The notes: generated by a model not told the origin, from the sequence alone. Counted from the stretch's first letter, positions 1-10,031 are shown. The stretch: DNA of 42,858 bases from Fibrobacter succinogenes (GCA_902762795.1 CACWPM010000036.1:1-42858); one strand, 5' to 3'. Program-made: numbers and translations.

Positions 1-1446
1 CTCGGCGGACGCATTCCGAAGGGAGCATTGCTCGTCGGTCCTCCGGGTACCGGTAAGACGCTCCTCGCCCGTGCTGTTGCAGGCGAAGCAGGCGTGCCAT
101 TCTTTAGCATGTCCGGTTCTGACTTTGTGGAAATGTTCGTAGGCGTGGGTGCTAGCCGCGTGCGCGACCTCTTTGAAACCGGCAAGAAGAACGCCCCGTG
201 TATTCTGTTCATCGACGAAATCGACGCCGTAGGTCGCCAGCGTGGCGCAGGTCTCGGTGGCGGTCACGATGAACGCGAACAGACTTTGAACCAGTTGCTG
301 GTGGAAATGGACGGCTTTACCGCCAACGAAGGCGTGATTTTGATTGCCGCCACGAACCGTCCTGACGTGCTCGACAAGGCGCTTTTGCGTCCGGGACGCT
401 TTGACCGCCAGATTGTAGTGGGACTCCCCGACCTCAAGGGCCGTGAAGAAATTTTAAAGGTCCACTTGAAGAAGCGCAAGGTTCCTCTGGGCGATGATGT
501 CGATGTAAAAGCCGTTGCCAAGGGAACGCCTGGACTTGCCGGTGCGGACCTCGAAAACTTGGTGAACGAAGCAGCACTCCTTGCCGCAAGGTTCAACAAC
601 AAGAAAGTGACGATGCTTGACTTCGAAGAAGCCCGAGACAAACTCAGCATGGGTGCCGAACGTCGAACGCTCCTCATGACCGACGAAGAAAAGCGCCACA
701 CGGCTTACCACGAAGCGGGCCATGCCCTCATGACTTTGCTCTGCAAGCATTCCGACCCGCTCCACAAGATTACGATTATCCCGCGCGGACGCGCTCTCGG
801 CGTGACCATGAGTTTGCCCGAACGCGACCAGGTGAGCTACAGCCGCGAATACGCCGAAGAACGTATCATGATCATGATGTCCGGCCGCCTCGCCGAGCTC
901 ATTTTCTTCAACCACCAGAGCACTGGAGCCTCTAACGATATCCAGCGAGCCACCGAACTTGCACGCAAGATGGTGACGGAATGGGGCTTCGATGAAGATA
1001 TTGGACCAGTCTGCTACAGCCGCGCCGATGGCGAAGTGTTCCTCGGTCGCGAGATTTCCAAGCCGAAGGAAATGTCCGAAATGATGGCCGAAAAGATCGA
1101 CAACGCCATCAATAACCTGATCAAGCGCATGGACAACAAGGCCCGCAAGCTCCTTGAAGAGAACAAGGACAAGCTCATCGACCTTGCCGAAGCGCTATTT
1201 GAATTCGAAGTACTCGACCGCGAAGAAATCGACAAGGTCATGGCAGGCGAAAAGCTCACCGGAACAAAGAAGAGCCGCCAGTACAAGGCCATGGAAGAAC
1301 TTGCGAAAAAGCGCGAAGAAGAAAACACGCCGCCGCCAGACCCGGGTGACCAACCACCGGTAGCACCGATTGCAGATGTACAGCCGGCTCCCGCCTCTAC
1401 TACAGGCAACGAAACCGCAACAAACTCCGTCAAAGAAAACGAATAA
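1..1446 (+). CDS. ftsH: FtsH ATP-dependent zinc metalloprotease, 3' part (5' end outside window)
   Basis: The reading frame is open from base 1, so the start lies upstream of the window. FtsH is a membrane-anchored AAA+ protease that degrades misfolded membrane proteins and short-lived regulators. Visible here are the Walker A motif (GPPGTGKT), Walker B ([11 protein letters not shown]), the second region of homology ending in [10 protein letters not shown], and the peptidase zinc site HEAGH near base 709. The C-terminus after the protease domain is a charged, Pro-rich tail, as is common in FtsH. The N-terminal transmembrane part is not in the window. The stop is 13 bases before folP on the same strand, so the two genes are probably co-transcribed. 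Confidence 0.97.
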   Translation, partial: LGGRIPKGALLVGPPGTGKTLLARAVAGEAGVPFFSMSGSDFVEMFVGVGASRVRDLFETGKKNAPCILFIDEIDAVGRQRGAGLGGGHDEREQTLNQLLVEMDGFTANEGVILIAATNRPDVLDKALLRPGRFDRQIVVGLPDLKGREEILKVHLKKRKVPLGDDVDVKAVAKGTPGLAGADLENLVNEAALLAARFNNKKVTMLDFEEARDKLSMGAERRTLLMTDEEKRHTAYHEAGHALMTLLCKHSDPLHKITIIPRGRALGVTMSLPERDQVSYSREYAEERIMIMMSGRLAELIFFNHQSTGASNDIQRATELARKMVTEWGFDEDIGPVCYSRADGEVFLGREISKPKEMSEMMAEKIDNAINNLIKRMDNKARKLLEENKDKLIDLAEALFEFEVLDREEIDKVMAGEKLTGTKKSRQYKAMEELAKKREEENTPPPDPGDQPPVAPIADVQPAPASTTGNETATNSVKENE

Positions 1447-1459
1447 AGGTCGTTAAACA

Positions 1460-2374
1460 ATGCTCCGCTCTATTCTTGAATCCACTCGTGCAATCTCTTG
1501 GAAAATCGGAAACGATATCATTCCGGTTTCGAGGATGCCGCTTGTCATGGGTATCGTGAATGTTACCCCGGACAGTTTTTTTGATGGAGGCAAGCATAAC
1601 ACGCCCGAAGCCGCTTACGAGCACGCTATTTCGTTGGTGGAACAAGGGGCCGAGATTCTCGATATCGGCGGTGAAAGCAGCCGCCCCGGGAGCGCGCCGG
1701 TAAGTGTTCAAGAGGAACTCGACCGCGTTTGCCCCGTTGTCGAAGCTCTGGCTCAGACAGCGACGATTTCGGAAGACCTCGACAATCCGGGTTTTAGGAA
1801 GTTCTACATTTCAGTCGATACAGTCAAGGCTAAAGTGGCCGAGGAATGCATGAAGCTCGGTGCGCATATCATCAACGACATCAGCGCATGCATGATGGAC
1901 CCGAAGATGATCGAAACCGTTGCAAGCACAAAGGCAAGCGTGGTGTTGAACCACATGCGTGGGAACTTCGGAACGATGCAGCAGGACTTCAAGCCGTACA
2001 CAAATGTTGTTCAAGAAGTTCAAGAAGAACTCTTGGCACAGGTGAAGAAGCTCCTTGATGCAGGCGTCGAAAAAGAGCGCATTTGCATTGACCCAGGTAT
2101 AGGCTTTGGCAAGACCGTTCAAGACAACATAGACCTGATGAAGTCCGTGGACGTGATGCTCCAGGACGGCTACCCTATTTTGATAGGCTCGTCCAGAAAG
2201 TCCTACATCGGAAAAATGCCTGGGCTTGAAACGAGCGACAGACTTATCCCGACCGTGACCGCAGACATTATCGCAGCCCTTGGCGGCGCAAGCGTCATTC
2301 GCGTTCACGATGTTCGCGAAGCAAAAGAATCCCTTTTGTACTTGGAGGCTTTAAAGTCCCATGACCCTGTTTAA
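1460..2374 (+). CDS. folP: Dihydropteroate synthase
   Basis: FolP condenses p-aminobenzoate with 6-hydroxymethyl-dihydropterin pyrophosphate to give dihydropteroate in folate synthesis; it is the sulfonamide target. The protein is 304 residues, a little longer than the usual 270-290. Recognisable signatures are GIVNVTPDSFFDGG near the N-terminus, DIGGESSRPG, the central IDPGIGFGKT, GSSRKSYIG and RVHDV near the end. The start at 1460 follows an AAAGGT stretch that can serve as ribosome binding site. Its 3' end overlaps the start of cdaA by 14 bases, pointing to translational coupling. The ftsH-folP-cdaA order is one seen in several bacterial groups. Confidence 0.96.
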   Translation: MLRSILESTRAISWKIGNDIIPVSRMPLVMGIVNVTPDSFFDGGKHNTPEAAYEHAISLVEQGAEILDIGGESSRPGSAPVSVQEELDRVCPVVEALAQTATISEDLDNPGFRKFYISVDTVKAKVAEECMKLGAHIINDISACMMDPKMIETVASTKASVVLNHMRGNFGTMQQDFKPYTNVVQEVQEELLAQVKKLLDAGVEKERICIDPGIGFGKTVQDNIDLMKSVDVMLQDGYPILIGSSRKSYIGKMPGLETSDRLIPTVTADIIAALGGASVIRVHDVREAKESLLYLEALKSHDPV

Positions 2375-3209
2375 GTTATTCAACATCATCGATGTTCGAA
2401 TGGCCGACATTCTGGACGTTCTCCTCATATCGGTTATTCTGTACTACATCTTCTTGCTATTCCGCGGAACGCGTGCAGCCCAGATGATTTTCGGTGCGTT
2501 CCTGCTCATTCTCGCATGGCTCATTGCGCAGTGGTGGGAACTCCATACTCTCGTGTGGATGCTCAGCAACCTAGCCACACTCGGTATTATCGCTATCGTG
2601 ATTTTGTTCCAGCCAGAAATCCGAAGCGCCCTTACGCGAATTGGTCAAAGCGTGAGTAAAGTGGACTTGCGAAACATTCTCTTCCACGCTAGCGGTCTCG
2701 ACGATATCGCCCAAAAGATTTGCAGCGCAGTCCAGGACCTAGCCAAGACAAAAACCGGTGCGCTAATCGTGCTCGAAAAACGCGTGGGGCTCAAGAACTA
2801 CGCAGACACGGGTGAAATTCTCGATGCCCGCATCAGCTCCAGACTCTTACGCGCCCTGTTCTTCCCGAATTCAGCATTGCACGATGGTGCCGTAATCCTT
2901 AATTGCAGATCCATAGTCGCTGCAGGTTGCATTCTCCCCATGCCGACAGGTAACGCCGAAGGCGATGCTGGCTACGGAATGCGCCACCGCGCCGCAAAAG
3001 CGCTCGCAGCCGAAAGTGACGCCCTTATCATCATCGTCTCCGAAGAAACCGGCAAGATTTCGACCGCGTACAGAAACACTCTGAGGCGCGGCCTCACCCC
3101 GAAAGAACTCAAAGCAGAAATTTTCCGCCACTGGCACGATTTATTCAACGAAGTGATTGATGAGGAACCAGGCGAAGGCGAAAACGAAGTTGTAGAAAAT
3201 AAAATCTAG
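2361..3209 (+). CDS. cdaA: Diadenylate cyclase, CdaA type (c-di-AMP synthase)
   Basis: This 282-residue protein has three hydrophobic segments in residues 15-85 followed by a DAC domain. The catalytic DGA motif is at residues 175-177 (LHDGAVIL) and the RHR motif at 208-210 (MRHRAA), so both active-site elements are intact. CdaA-type enzymes make cyclic di-AMP from two ATP at the inner membrane; the messenger usually controls potassium and osmolyte transport and cell-wall homeostasis. The gene overlaps folP by 14 bases and is followed after 8 bases by the next gene. The usual CdaR regulator partner is not adjacent. Confidence 0.93.
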   Translation: MTLFKLFNIIDVRMADILDVLLISVILYYIFLLFRGTRAAQMIFGAFLLILAWLIAQWWELHTLVWMLSNLATLGIIAIVILFQPEIRSALTRIGQSVSKVDLRNILFHASGLDDIAQKICSAVQDLAKTKTGALIVLEKRVGLKNYADTGEILDARISSRLLRALFFPNSALHDGAVILNCRSIVAAGCILPMPTGNAEGDAGYGMRHRAAKALAAESDALIIIVSEETGKISTAYRNTLRRGLTPKELKAEIFRHWHDLFNEVIDEEPGEGENEVVENKI

Positions 3210-3217
3210 GATTATTT

Positions 3218-4450
3218 ATGGCAAATAACGAAAAAAAATCTACGCAGGGCGTACAAAACAACGCGCAGGGTAATCAGCAGAAAAAGAAAAACGGGAAACG
3301 CAATCTCGTCATCTTGATTTTGATGTTCCTTTTGCTCGTGTGCCTGTTCATTGTACAATGTCAGTTGAACAAAATAAAACAGCAAGCGATCGAAGAACAA
3401 AAGCTTTCGGAACTGGCGCTGCGCGAGCAACAGATTCTCGATAGCCTCCGCGCCGAACAGGCAAAGGCAGATAGCTTGAAAGCTCTTGAAGAAGCAAGAA
3501 TTGCGGACAGTTTGCGCCTTGCCGATAGCCTCCGCCTTGCAGACTCGCTCGCCAATTTGCCGAAGATCAACAAGGATAGTCTCAAGAATGTCCGCGACAG
3601 CATCCGTGCCGAAAGAAAGGCCCGCAGAGATAGCCTAGACGCCCTTGCAAAAATCGAAAAAGCAAAGCAGGATTCTTTGAACAAATTGCGCGCCGCCGAC
3701 AGTCTCCGCAATTCGGACAAGGTCCCGCCCACCGCAGAAATTACGCCGCCCGCAGGTCGCTATTACTCTCCCATCAAGCTCAAGGTCAGATGCGACGAAA
3801 TAAAGTGCAAGACATTCGTCTCGATTGGCGATACGCTCTCCCCGCAAGATGCGAGCAAAGCTATTGATTACAACAAGACCGGTTCAGTATTCTTCTTTGC
3901 AGAAGATTCCGTCGGAAATCGCACCGCTTGGGAAGAAGCCAAGTACGACATGGCTAGCGATAATGTTTGTGGAAAGAACGCCTACCCCGTCCCTGTCGGA
4001 GGAAAGACAGTCTGTGTTGATGCCTACGAATACCCGAACCAGCCGGACGCAACGCCCAAAGACATGGTCTCGCAAGAAGAAGCAGCCCGCATTTGCCAAA
4101 ACGAAGGCAAGCATCTCTGCTCCATCGAAGAATGGCAAGCCGCCTGCCGTGGTAAGGACGGTTTCAAATTTTCTTACGGCAACAGCTACAAGCAGAGCAA
4201 GTGCAACACCAACACAAAATCAGCCAAAAGAAGCGGACGCAAAACGCAGTGCCGCAGCTGGTTCGGCATGTACGACATGAACGGCAACCTCTGGGAATGG
4301 ACCTCTTCGACAAGCAAGCAGCATCCGGACAAGTACTTGGTTGCCGGAGGAGCATGGAACACCAATAACGAAAGTGGCTGTTCCGAAAGCAAATTCAGTT
4401 TCTATCCGCAAAACCAGTACCCGAGTGTCGGTTTCAGGTGCTGTAAATAG
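3218..4450 (+). CDS. Membrane-anchored coiled-coil protein with C-terminal formylglycine-generating-enzyme-like (SUMF1) domain
   Basis: A 410-residue protein with a mosaic build. Residues 1-27 are polar and basic; residues 28-48 form a single transmembrane helix; about 55-165 is an Ala/Asp/Ser/Leu/Arg-rich coiled coil with repeats of the type DSLRLA. Around 175-245 lies a beta-rich segment (PPTAEITPPAG onward) that resembles the small C-terminal domains of chitobiases. Residues from about 250 match the FGE-sulfatase fold (KHLCSIEEWQAAC, GMYDMNGNLWEWTSS, GGAW, GFRCC). Many such domains are not real sulfatase activators but bind ligands or act in envelope proteins. The topology puts the C-terminal domain outside the inner membrane. 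It sits 8 bases after cdaA, probably in the same operon. Confidence 0.8.
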   Translation: MANNEKKSTQGVQNNAQGNQQKKKNGKRNLVILILMFLLLVCLFIVQCQLNKIKQQAIEEQKLSELALREQQILDSLRAEQAKADSLKALEEARIADSLRLADSLRLADSLANLPKINKDSLKNVRDSIRAERKARRDSLDALAKIEKAKQDSLNKLRAADSLRNSDKVPPTAEITPPAGRYYSPIKLKVRCDEIKCKTFVSIGDTLSPQDASKAIDYNKTGSVFFFAEDSVGNRTAWEEAKYDMASDNVCGKNAYPVPVGGKTVCVDAYEYPNQPDATPKDMVSQEEAARICQNEGKHLCSIEEWQAACRGKDGFKFSYGNSYKQSKCNTNTKSAKRSGRKTQCRSWFGMYDMNGNLWEWTSSTSKQHPDKYLVAGGAWNTNNESGCSESKFSFYPQNQYPSVGFRCCK

Positions 4451-4515
4451 CTGCGTTAAAACAACATTACATAGAATAGCTAACCCAAACCGCAAAAAAT
4501 TATTAATTTAAAGAC

Positions 4516-4893
4516 ATGAAAACAAAACTTTTACTCTCTGCACTTTTTCTTTCTTCGTTTACGTTCTTCGGCTGCAGTAATGAGAAGCCCAATTACACAG
4601 GCTATTGGAAAGGCGAAGCCGACATGATTTTCGAAGTTTTCACCGAAAATAACATCGACTACACCATCAGAAACGTGAACGGGGATTTAACAGCCAAGTA
4701 CGAAAACAATGCTCTCCGTGGCAAGAATTCACTCAACATGGATATCTTGATGCGCGTGAAAGGCGACTCCGCCTACTATGAATTTGGCGAAGACGAATCC
4801 GGCAAGATCGTTACGGGCTATATGAGAATTTCCAAGGACGAATACGATAGAATTTTCAAGGCACAATCCGAAGCCAAGAATAACTATAACTAA
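4516..4893 (+). CDS. Small lipoprotein of unknown function
   Basis: A 125-residue protein with a signal peptide ending in a lipobox (FTFFGCS), so the Cys near residue 20 is probably lipidated. The mature part is a short, beta-rich domain starting with YTGYWKGEADM, reminiscent of small lipocalin-like sheets, but I do not recognise a family. It lies 65 bases after the FGE-like gene on the same strand and is followed by a strong terminator, so it may be the last gene of the ftsH-folP-cdaA unit. Confidence 0.75.
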   Translation: MKTKLLLSALFLSSFTFFGCSNEKPNYTGYWKGEADMIFEVFTENNIDYTIRNVNGDLTAKYENNALRGKNSLNMDILMRVKGDSAYYEFGEDESGKIVTGYMRISKDEYDRIFKAQSEAKNNYN

Positions 4894-4946
4894 GCGCAGA
4901 TACTCTGGCCCAGGTGCCGTGCGGAAAGTCCGCGATTTTAAGCAAG

Positions 4947-4973
4947 AAACCCCGGTTTGAATGCCGGGGTTTT
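4947..4973 (+). terminator. Rho-independent terminator after the lipoprotein gene
   Basis: AAACCCCGG pairs with CCGGGGTTT around an 8-base loop, followed by T-rich sequence (TTTGTTG). This perfect 9-bp stem is placed correctly to end the plus-strand operon. Confidence 0.85.
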
Positions 4974-5002
4974 GTTGTAGCGGGAGAGCCGCAAAATGTA
5001 TA

Positions 5003-5060
5003 GATCCTTCGACGCCCCCGTCGCTACGCTCCAGGGTTGCTCAGGATGACACTTCGTGTC
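5003..5060. repeat. Dispersed palindromic repeat with hairpin over the end of the ABC ATPase gene
   Basis: The segment begins AGATCCTTCGAC and ends CTCAGGATGACAC, the same end words as the repeats at 27615-27653 and 28353-28393. Its right edge carries a perfect hairpin GACAC-TTC-GTGTC (5048-5060) that reaches into the stop codon of the minus-strand ATPase gene ending at 5059. Confidence 0.7.
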
Positions 5061-5805
5061 ACTTTTTCAGTGCAGACAAAAATTCCTTGAGACGGGTGTC
5101 CTTGGGGTTATCGAAAACTTCTTCGGGGCTTCCGTCTTCCTTGACGTAGCCATCGGCAAAGAACAGCACGCGGTTCGCGACTTCACGGGCAAAGCTCATT
5201 TCATGCGTCACGACGACCATCGTCATGCCAGACTTCGCAAGGTCCTTCATGATCTTGAGCACCTCGCCCACCATCTCCGGATCCAAGGCACTCGTCGGTT
5301 CGTCAAAGAGGATGGCTTCGGGTTGCATCGCCATAGCTCGTGCAATTGCGATACGCTGTTGCTGACCGCCCGACAGTTGCGCAGGATAATGATCCGCACG
5401 GTCCCAAAGGCCCACGCGCTTCAAGAGTTCTCGTGCACGCGTTTCGGCTTCAGCCTTGGACAGGCGCCCGAGTTTCACAGGCGCAAACATGATGTTCTTG
5501 AGAGCAGTCATGTTCTTGAACAGATTGAACTGTTGGAACACCATGCCCACACGTTCGCGAATTTCAGGCTTCGAAACGCCCTTCGCCAAAATGCTCTTGC
5601 CATCTAGAAGGATATCGCCGCTCGTAGGCATTTCGAGCAAATTCAACTGGCGCAAAAAAGTCGATTTACCGCAGCCCGACGGACCAATAATCGCAATCAC
5701 GTCTCCACGATGGATGTCAAGCGAAATCCCCTTGAGAATTTGCTTATCGCCATAAGACTTGCAAAGGTTCTTGACCTGGATTAAAGTTTCTGCATTAGCG
5801 TTCAT
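5059..5805 (-). CDS. Amino-acid ABC transporter ATP-binding protein (GlnQ type)
   Basis: A 248-residue ATPase of the polar amino-acid importer family. All motifs are present: Walker A (GPSGCGKST), Q-loop (FQQFNLF), signature (LSGGQQQR), Walker B ([11 protein letters not shown]) and the switch His (VVTHEMSFA). It energises import of a polar amino acid, likely glutamine, glutamate or similar; specificity cannot be read from the ATPase. Its start overlaps the end of the fused binding-protein/permease gene by 11 bases (stop codon inside its second to fourth codons), so the two are translationally coupled. The stop codon lies in a dispersed palindromic repeat. Confidence 0.95.
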   Translation of the reverse strand: MNANAETLIQVKNLCKSYGDKQILKGISLDIHRGDVIAIIGPSGCGKSTFLRQLNLLEMPTSGDILLDGKSILAKGVSKPEIRERVGMVFQQFNLFKNMTALKNIMFAPVKLGRLSKAEAETRARELLKRVGLWDRADHYPAQLSGGQQQRIAIARAMAMQPEAILFDEPTSALDPEMVGEVLKIMKDLAKSGMTMVVVTHEMSFAREVANRVLFFADGYVKEDGSPEEVFDNPKDTRLKEFLSALKK

Positions 5806-7291
5806 TTTTCTTCAACCTCTTTTCAAGTTTTGCAACGCAAGCCGAGAGTCCGGCGACAATGATAAAGTAAATGGCAGCCACAGCAAGGAGCGGGAGCATG
5901 GCTTCGTACGTCATGCTGCGGATGATATCGCCACCGCGAGTGAGATCCGTAAGGCCGATATAACCGCAAATGGATGTTTCCTTGATGAGAGAGATAAATT
6001 CGTTCGTGAGTGCCGGTAACGAGTTCTTGAACGCCTGCGGATAAACTATATAATAAAGAATTGTGCGGAACCTGAGCCCGAGACTACGACCCGCTTCGAC
6101 TTGCCCCGGATCCACGCCCTTGATGCCGCTGCGGATGATTTCAGAAACGTATGCACCCGAATTGATACCGAAAGCGACTATCGCGACAAAAATTTTGTTG
6201 ATGTTCACCGACGAAAAAACGATATAGTAAATGATGAGGAGCTGGATCATCATCGGCGTGCCACGAATCACGGCCAGGTACGCCTTTGCAAACAAATTCA
6301 AAATCTTAAAACGTCCATTAAATTCATTGTTCGTGCGGATTTGCGCAATGATAAATCCAATCAGAATACCGAGGAGCGCAGCAAAGAACGAGATTACAAG
6401 CGTATTGCGGAGACCTTCGGCAATAAACTTCCAGCGGGCATCCTTCACAAAATTTTTATAGACATGGTCACCAAAGCTTTCCTCATTTTCAAGCGCCTCG
6501 TCACCGCGAACGATAACGACAATTTTCGAAAGAGTATATGGTATCGTAAAATTGATGGACTTTTTGCGTTCTTCCGTAACGGTGAATCCAGCGAAGCCGA
6601 CATCGGCCTTGCCCGACGCGACGGCATTGATAATGGCATCAAATTCGATGTCCTGAACTTCGACTGTGCGGTGCAAATAGTCGGCAATGTAATTGACAAT
6701 TTCGATATCGAAACCGACAATCTTTGAGTTCTCGTAGTATTCGTACGGTGGAAACTGCGCATTGGTCGAAAGCACAAGTTTCGGACCTTCGGTCACTTTT
6801 TTTTGATAGTGGTAATTACCTGTACGATAGATGTAGGTATTGAAGAGAGAATCGTAAACGCCATCCTTCCGCATTGCGTCAAGCGCCAGGTTCACGGAAT
6901 CGAGCAGCGATTCATTGCCCTTCGCGACAACGCCCGCATACATCTCTTCGACAAAAACTTCTTCGAGAATACGTAATGACGGATTTTGACGCACGAAGGC
7001 CTTCGCCGGTTGGTCATCGCTCATGACCGCATCAACCTTTCCCTGCATCAAGGCCTGCACAGCATCGGCAAGCTTCGTGTATCGTTCGACATCGATTTTT
7101 GCCGTATCGCCACCAAAATCCGATGCATAGATGTCGGCAGTGTTACCTATCTGCACACCCACTTTTTTATGGCCGAGATCGCTAATCGAATGGACTTTGT
7201 TAGGGATAACGCTCTTCGACTCGCTTCCGCACGAAGCCAACGCAAACGAGAAAAGCGCAACGAGTAGAGGGAAATACAACTTTCGGATCAT
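5795..7291 (-). CDS. Fused substrate-binding protein and permease of an amino-acid ABC importer, with swapped lobe order
   Basis: A 498-residue lipoprotein-permease fusion. Residues 1-21 are a lipoprotein signal with lipobox ALAS-C21. Residues 35-155 match the second half of a family-3 solute-binding protein ([16 protein letters not shown], then [15 protein letters not shown] and the [11 protein letters not shown] end). Residues 171-263 match the first half ([62 protein letters not shown]). Normally the first half comes first, so the order here is permuted. Residues 285-498 are a His/Glu/Gln-type permease with several membrane helices and the EAA-like loop [26 protein letters not shown]. Both lobes remain tethered to the inner membrane. 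It is co-transcribed with the ATPase. Confidence 0.9.
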   Translation of the reverse strand: MIRKLYFPLLVALFSFALASCGSESKSVIPNKVHSISDLGHKKVGVQIGNTADIYASDFGGDTAKIDVERYTKLADAVQALMQGKVDAVMSDDQPAKAFVRQNPSLRILEEVFVEEMYAGVVAKGNESLLDSVNLALDAMRKDGVYDSLFNTYIYRTGNYHYQKKVTEGPKLVLSTNAQFPPYEYYENSKIVGFDIEIVNYIADYLHRTVEVQDIEFDAIINAVASGKADVGFAGFTVTEERKKSINFTIPYTLSKIVVIVRGDEALENEESFGDHVYKNFVKDARWKFIAEGLRNTLVISFFAALLGILIGFIIAQIRTNNEFNGRFKILNLFAKAYLAVIRGTPMMIQLLIIYYIVFSSVNINKIFVAIVAFGINSGAYVSEIIRSGIKGVDPGQVEAGRSLGLRFRTILYYIVYPQAFKNSLPALTNEFISLIKETSICGYIGLTDLTRGGDIIRSMTYEAMLPLLAVAAIYFIIVAGLSACVAKLEKRLKKNER

Positions 7292-7354
7292 TTTCTAACC
7301 TCAATAGAAAAGTTAGTTAAAAGCCGAAAGTTTTGAAACCCTCGTCAGTTTTAT

Positions 7355-9151
7355 TTAATAAATCAACCTCATTTCGTCAACCACGAGAGTTGCACCCGTT
7401 GTCCCCTCGTAATGGTTTCCGTCGGCACTCGAAGCAAAGACCACGCGGATATGCGTCACCGGCTCGTCGCCTGTTCCCTGCACCAAACCGTTGTTGATAG
7501 CAGATTTGTTCGAAGATTTAAGTTTCATATCGAACGTCGAAGAATTTTCAATCGGAGACCCCGCCAGCGGTTCGCCATACTTGAACTTGAGACGGAGCGT
7601 GCGCATCTTGTTTTCATCGGGCTCGGAGATGCTCACGACATCTGGATTACTGCGTCCAGAATCGTCCGCCTTCGTGGAGCGGAACCACGCCGAAGCCACC
7701 AGCTTGTTCACGTCACTCGACTTGCGGTTTACATTCTTGTCGCCCGTGCGATTCTCAAGTAGAATGTAAATGTCGCAACTGTCGCCCTTACCGTCGTAAC
7801 TGAACTTGACTTCCATGAATTCAGGGCGTGCCGCAAACGGTTTTCCAAAATCCAAAAGTTCGTTGCCATCGGGCCATGTTTTAGCATTCGCCATCGAAAG
7901 CAGTCCGACACCATTGGGGTTGAAAACAGCCGTATAGAGGCTTCCACTCGCCGTTTTGGTAAGAGCTGTACTCGTCTGGATTTTTGCGCCAATCATCGAA
8001 CCCGAAGTTATTTTTACCGTCGTCGCCACAAGCGTGTTAGCGCTACCCCAAATGGAATCCGGCATCACGTCATCGCCTTTCCAAGAGTTGAAATTCGAAC
8101 CCGGCAACTGATAGCCTGCCTTGACAGAAAATGTCTCGTTTTTTCCCTCCGCATTCGTGACGGTCACTTGGACGCCTGCGCCAAAATCGTAAGCCTCACC
8201 CACTTTGATATTTGCCGAAGCCCCTTCCGAAAGTTCCAATTCCGAAAGTTCAAGCGCAGTCAAGTCCATGCGAAAATCAAGATCGTCAACGTGGATCGCT
8301 TTGCGTTCAGCATCTATAACGGCCGGCTTCCCGGCTATGGAAAGAGAAAGAATTTTTGGAGAGGGAGCATCGTGAGAATCGCTAGATTCACGGGATGCGC
8401 TGGATTCCTGAGAAGCGCTGGATTTCGAAGAATCGCCGGAAACTGAAGAACTGCCAGGCCCACTTTTTGCGGAACTGCTGGACGCAGATAATTTCTCGGT
8501 ACTGCTGGACGATACGGACTTCGCGGAGCTACTTGAAGCCGCATTTTTCGCAGAACAGCTCGAAGATGCCGGTTTTGCGGAACTGCTGGACGCATCATTT
8601 TTCTTCGAACTGCTGGAGGCTCCATTTTTTGAAGAAGAGCTAGACTTCACAGAAGAACTGGTTTCCGGCTCAACATTAGGAATGTTGAATTGTAATTGCC
8701 AAATAGATTTCATTCCACTTTCAGAAATCACAACAACATAAACAACATGGCTAGAAGGCACGCTAATTTTTTCACCTTCCTTAATTGCATTTTTGGAATA
8801 AGAAACCTTTTGCGCAAGAGAATCCAGTTCCAAAGAATCCGTCGGGAAATCCGATATTTTTTCAGATACCAAGTGTAGCGATGCAAAATGGCTCATATCC
8901 ATATTTTCGATCGTCACCGAATCCCAAGTTTTATGCGATTTCAACGGCTCCACTAGATCAAATTCCATGCGGTGCTCAACCGCATTCACCATGGGTGATG
9001 CATCCTGTTCCGCAAGAGTCAACTCGTTCAAATGGCGATAATCCGAAGCGCCAAACGTATCATAATCCGCAGAACATCCATTCAAAACAGCAAGTGTCAA
9101 AACACCAAGGAACACTGCGCATATTTTATTTAAATTCTTTTTGAACAACAT
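7355..9151 (-). CDS. Surface lipoprotein with Ser-rich linker and C-terminal PCMD-like domain
   Basis: Start chosen at ATG 9151, preceded by AGGGG; an in-frame GTG lies one codon upstream. The protein has a lipoprotein signal (LAVLNGCSADYD), an N-terminal domain of about 140 residues with an Ig-like character, a Ser-rich linker of about 85 residues built from SSSSAK-type repeats (roughly residues 165-255), then two beta-rich parts. The C-terminal part (LPGSNFNSWKGDD to LVVDEMRLIY) resembles the putative carbohydrate metabolism domain (PCMD) known from Bacteroides surface proteins, with typical WGSAN, GKPFAARPEFMEVKFSY and final VDEMRLIY blocks. A carbohydrate-binding role at the cell surface is plausible but not shown. 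It follows the beta-barrel gene by 9 bases. Confidence 0.78.
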   Translation of the reverse strand: MLFKKNLNKICAVFLGVLTLAVLNGCSADYDTFGASDYRHLNELTLAEQDASPMVNAVEHRMEFDLVEPLKSHKTWDSVTIENMDMSHFASLHLVSEKISDFPTDSLELDSLAQKVSYSKNAIKEGEKISVPSSHVVYVVVISESGMKSIWQLQFNIPNVEPETSSSVKSSSSSKNGASSSSKKNDASSSSAKPASSSCSAKNAASSSSAKSVSSSSTEKLSASSSSAKSGPGSSSVSGDSSKSSASQESSASRESSDSHDAPSPKILSLSIAGKPAVIDAERKAIHVDDLDFRMDLTALELSELELSEGASANIKVGEAYDFGAGVQVTVTNAEGKNETFSVKAGYQLPGSNFNSWKGDDVMPDSIWGSANTLVATTVKITSGSMIGAKIQTSTALTKTASGSLYTAVFNPNGVGLLSMANAKTWPDGNELLDFGKPFAARPEFMEVKFSYDGKGDSCDIYILLENRTGDKNVNRKSSDVNKLVASAWFRSTKADDSGRSNPDVVSISEPDENKMRTLRLKFKYGEPLAGSPIENSSTFDMKLKSSNKSAINNGLVQGTGDEPVTHIRVVFASSADGNHYEGTTGATLVVDEMRLIY

Positions 9152-9160
9152 CACACACCC

Positions 9161-9970
9161 CTAAAAGAAATAGACTAGCGAGAAATCAAGAGCTAGCAAA
9201 TTTATCTTAAAATTCACAATGTTATAAGAAACTTCACTCCGAGATTCGCCATTTTCTTCGATAACCAACCACGAAGAATTCAAGCCCAAGAGTCCAACTG
9301 ATGTTTCAAATGCCAAGCGGTCCAACACCATAATGCAAAGGCCCGGATTAATACCAAATTTGAATGTCCATCCGTGATTTCGCGTTTTCGAAACATCTTC
9401 GCCATCATCCGACTGTGAAATTCCATAGGAATATTCAACTGTAATCGACGTTTCATTAAAGAAGTAAATCGTTCTCGAATCAAAAACCTTCAAATAATTT
9501 TTAAGGAGCGGTTGCACAAAAAATCCATTGCTCACGTACTTGCGGTGCTCCTTGATATCGGCCAAATCTTCGAGAAGCGAATAATCAACATCGACATAAG
9601 TGCGGCTATAACCGGCACGCAAACCAAGCGCCATTGCATTGCGAACAAAATATCCGCCAAAAGCCTCTGCCGTAAACGTGTATCCTTCGGCCTTGTAAAT
9701 ATCGCCAAAGAGAATGTTCAACGCATCGTCATCAGAATTTGCTTGAAGCAAAAAGAGCGTTGCACCCGTGAGAAAATTTCCTCGATGGATTGCTTCATCT
9801 TCTTCCACTGGGAACAAGCTTCCGAGAAGTCCGCCTTTTTTCGCCGGTTTCGACTTTACAGAATCCGTTGCAGCAGGCTTTTCCGGCAACGAAGATGCGA
9901 GATATACAGAATTTGCAGCATTTGCAAACGCCACCAAGGACATCACCATAAAAATCAATCGATAAATCAT
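9161..9970 (-). CDS. Probable outer-membrane beta-barrel protein
   Basis: A 269-residue exported protein: signal peptide MIYRLIFMVMSLVAFANA, a short Pro/Lys-rich segment, then alternating hydrophobic strands (GATLFLLQ, GYFVRNAMALGLRAGYS, TYVDVDYSL, IYFFNETSITVEYSYGIS, WTFKFGINPGLCIMV, FETSVGLLG) and a final aromatic LDFSLVYFF, the usual end for an outer-membrane barrel. I recognise no named family. It is directly upstream of the PCMD lipoprotein gene, suggesting that the two work together at the surface. Confidence 0.72.
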   Translation of the reverse strand: MIYRLIFMVMSLVAFANAANSVYLASSLPEKPAATDSVKSKPAKKGGLLGSLFPVEEDEAIHRGNFLTGATLFLLQANSDDDALNILFGDIYKAEGYTFTAEAFGGYFVRNAMALGLRAGYSRTYVDVDYSLLEDLADIKEHRKYVSNGFFVQPLLKNYLKVFDSRTIYFFNETSITVEYSYGISQSDDGEDVSKTRNHGWTFKFGINPGLCIMVLDRLAFETSVGLLGLNSSWLVIEENGESRSEVSYNIVNFKINLLALDFSLVYFF

Positions 9971-10031
9971 AATAATAAAGATAAAAAAAACATTCTGTTA
10001 ATTAAATGTTTTATTAAATCAATAAAAAATT

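Noticed and set aside
4921-4935. GCGGAAAGTCCGCG resembles a conserved piece of RNase P RNA
   Set aside because: No further RNase P elements follow; a terminator begins only 12 bases later.
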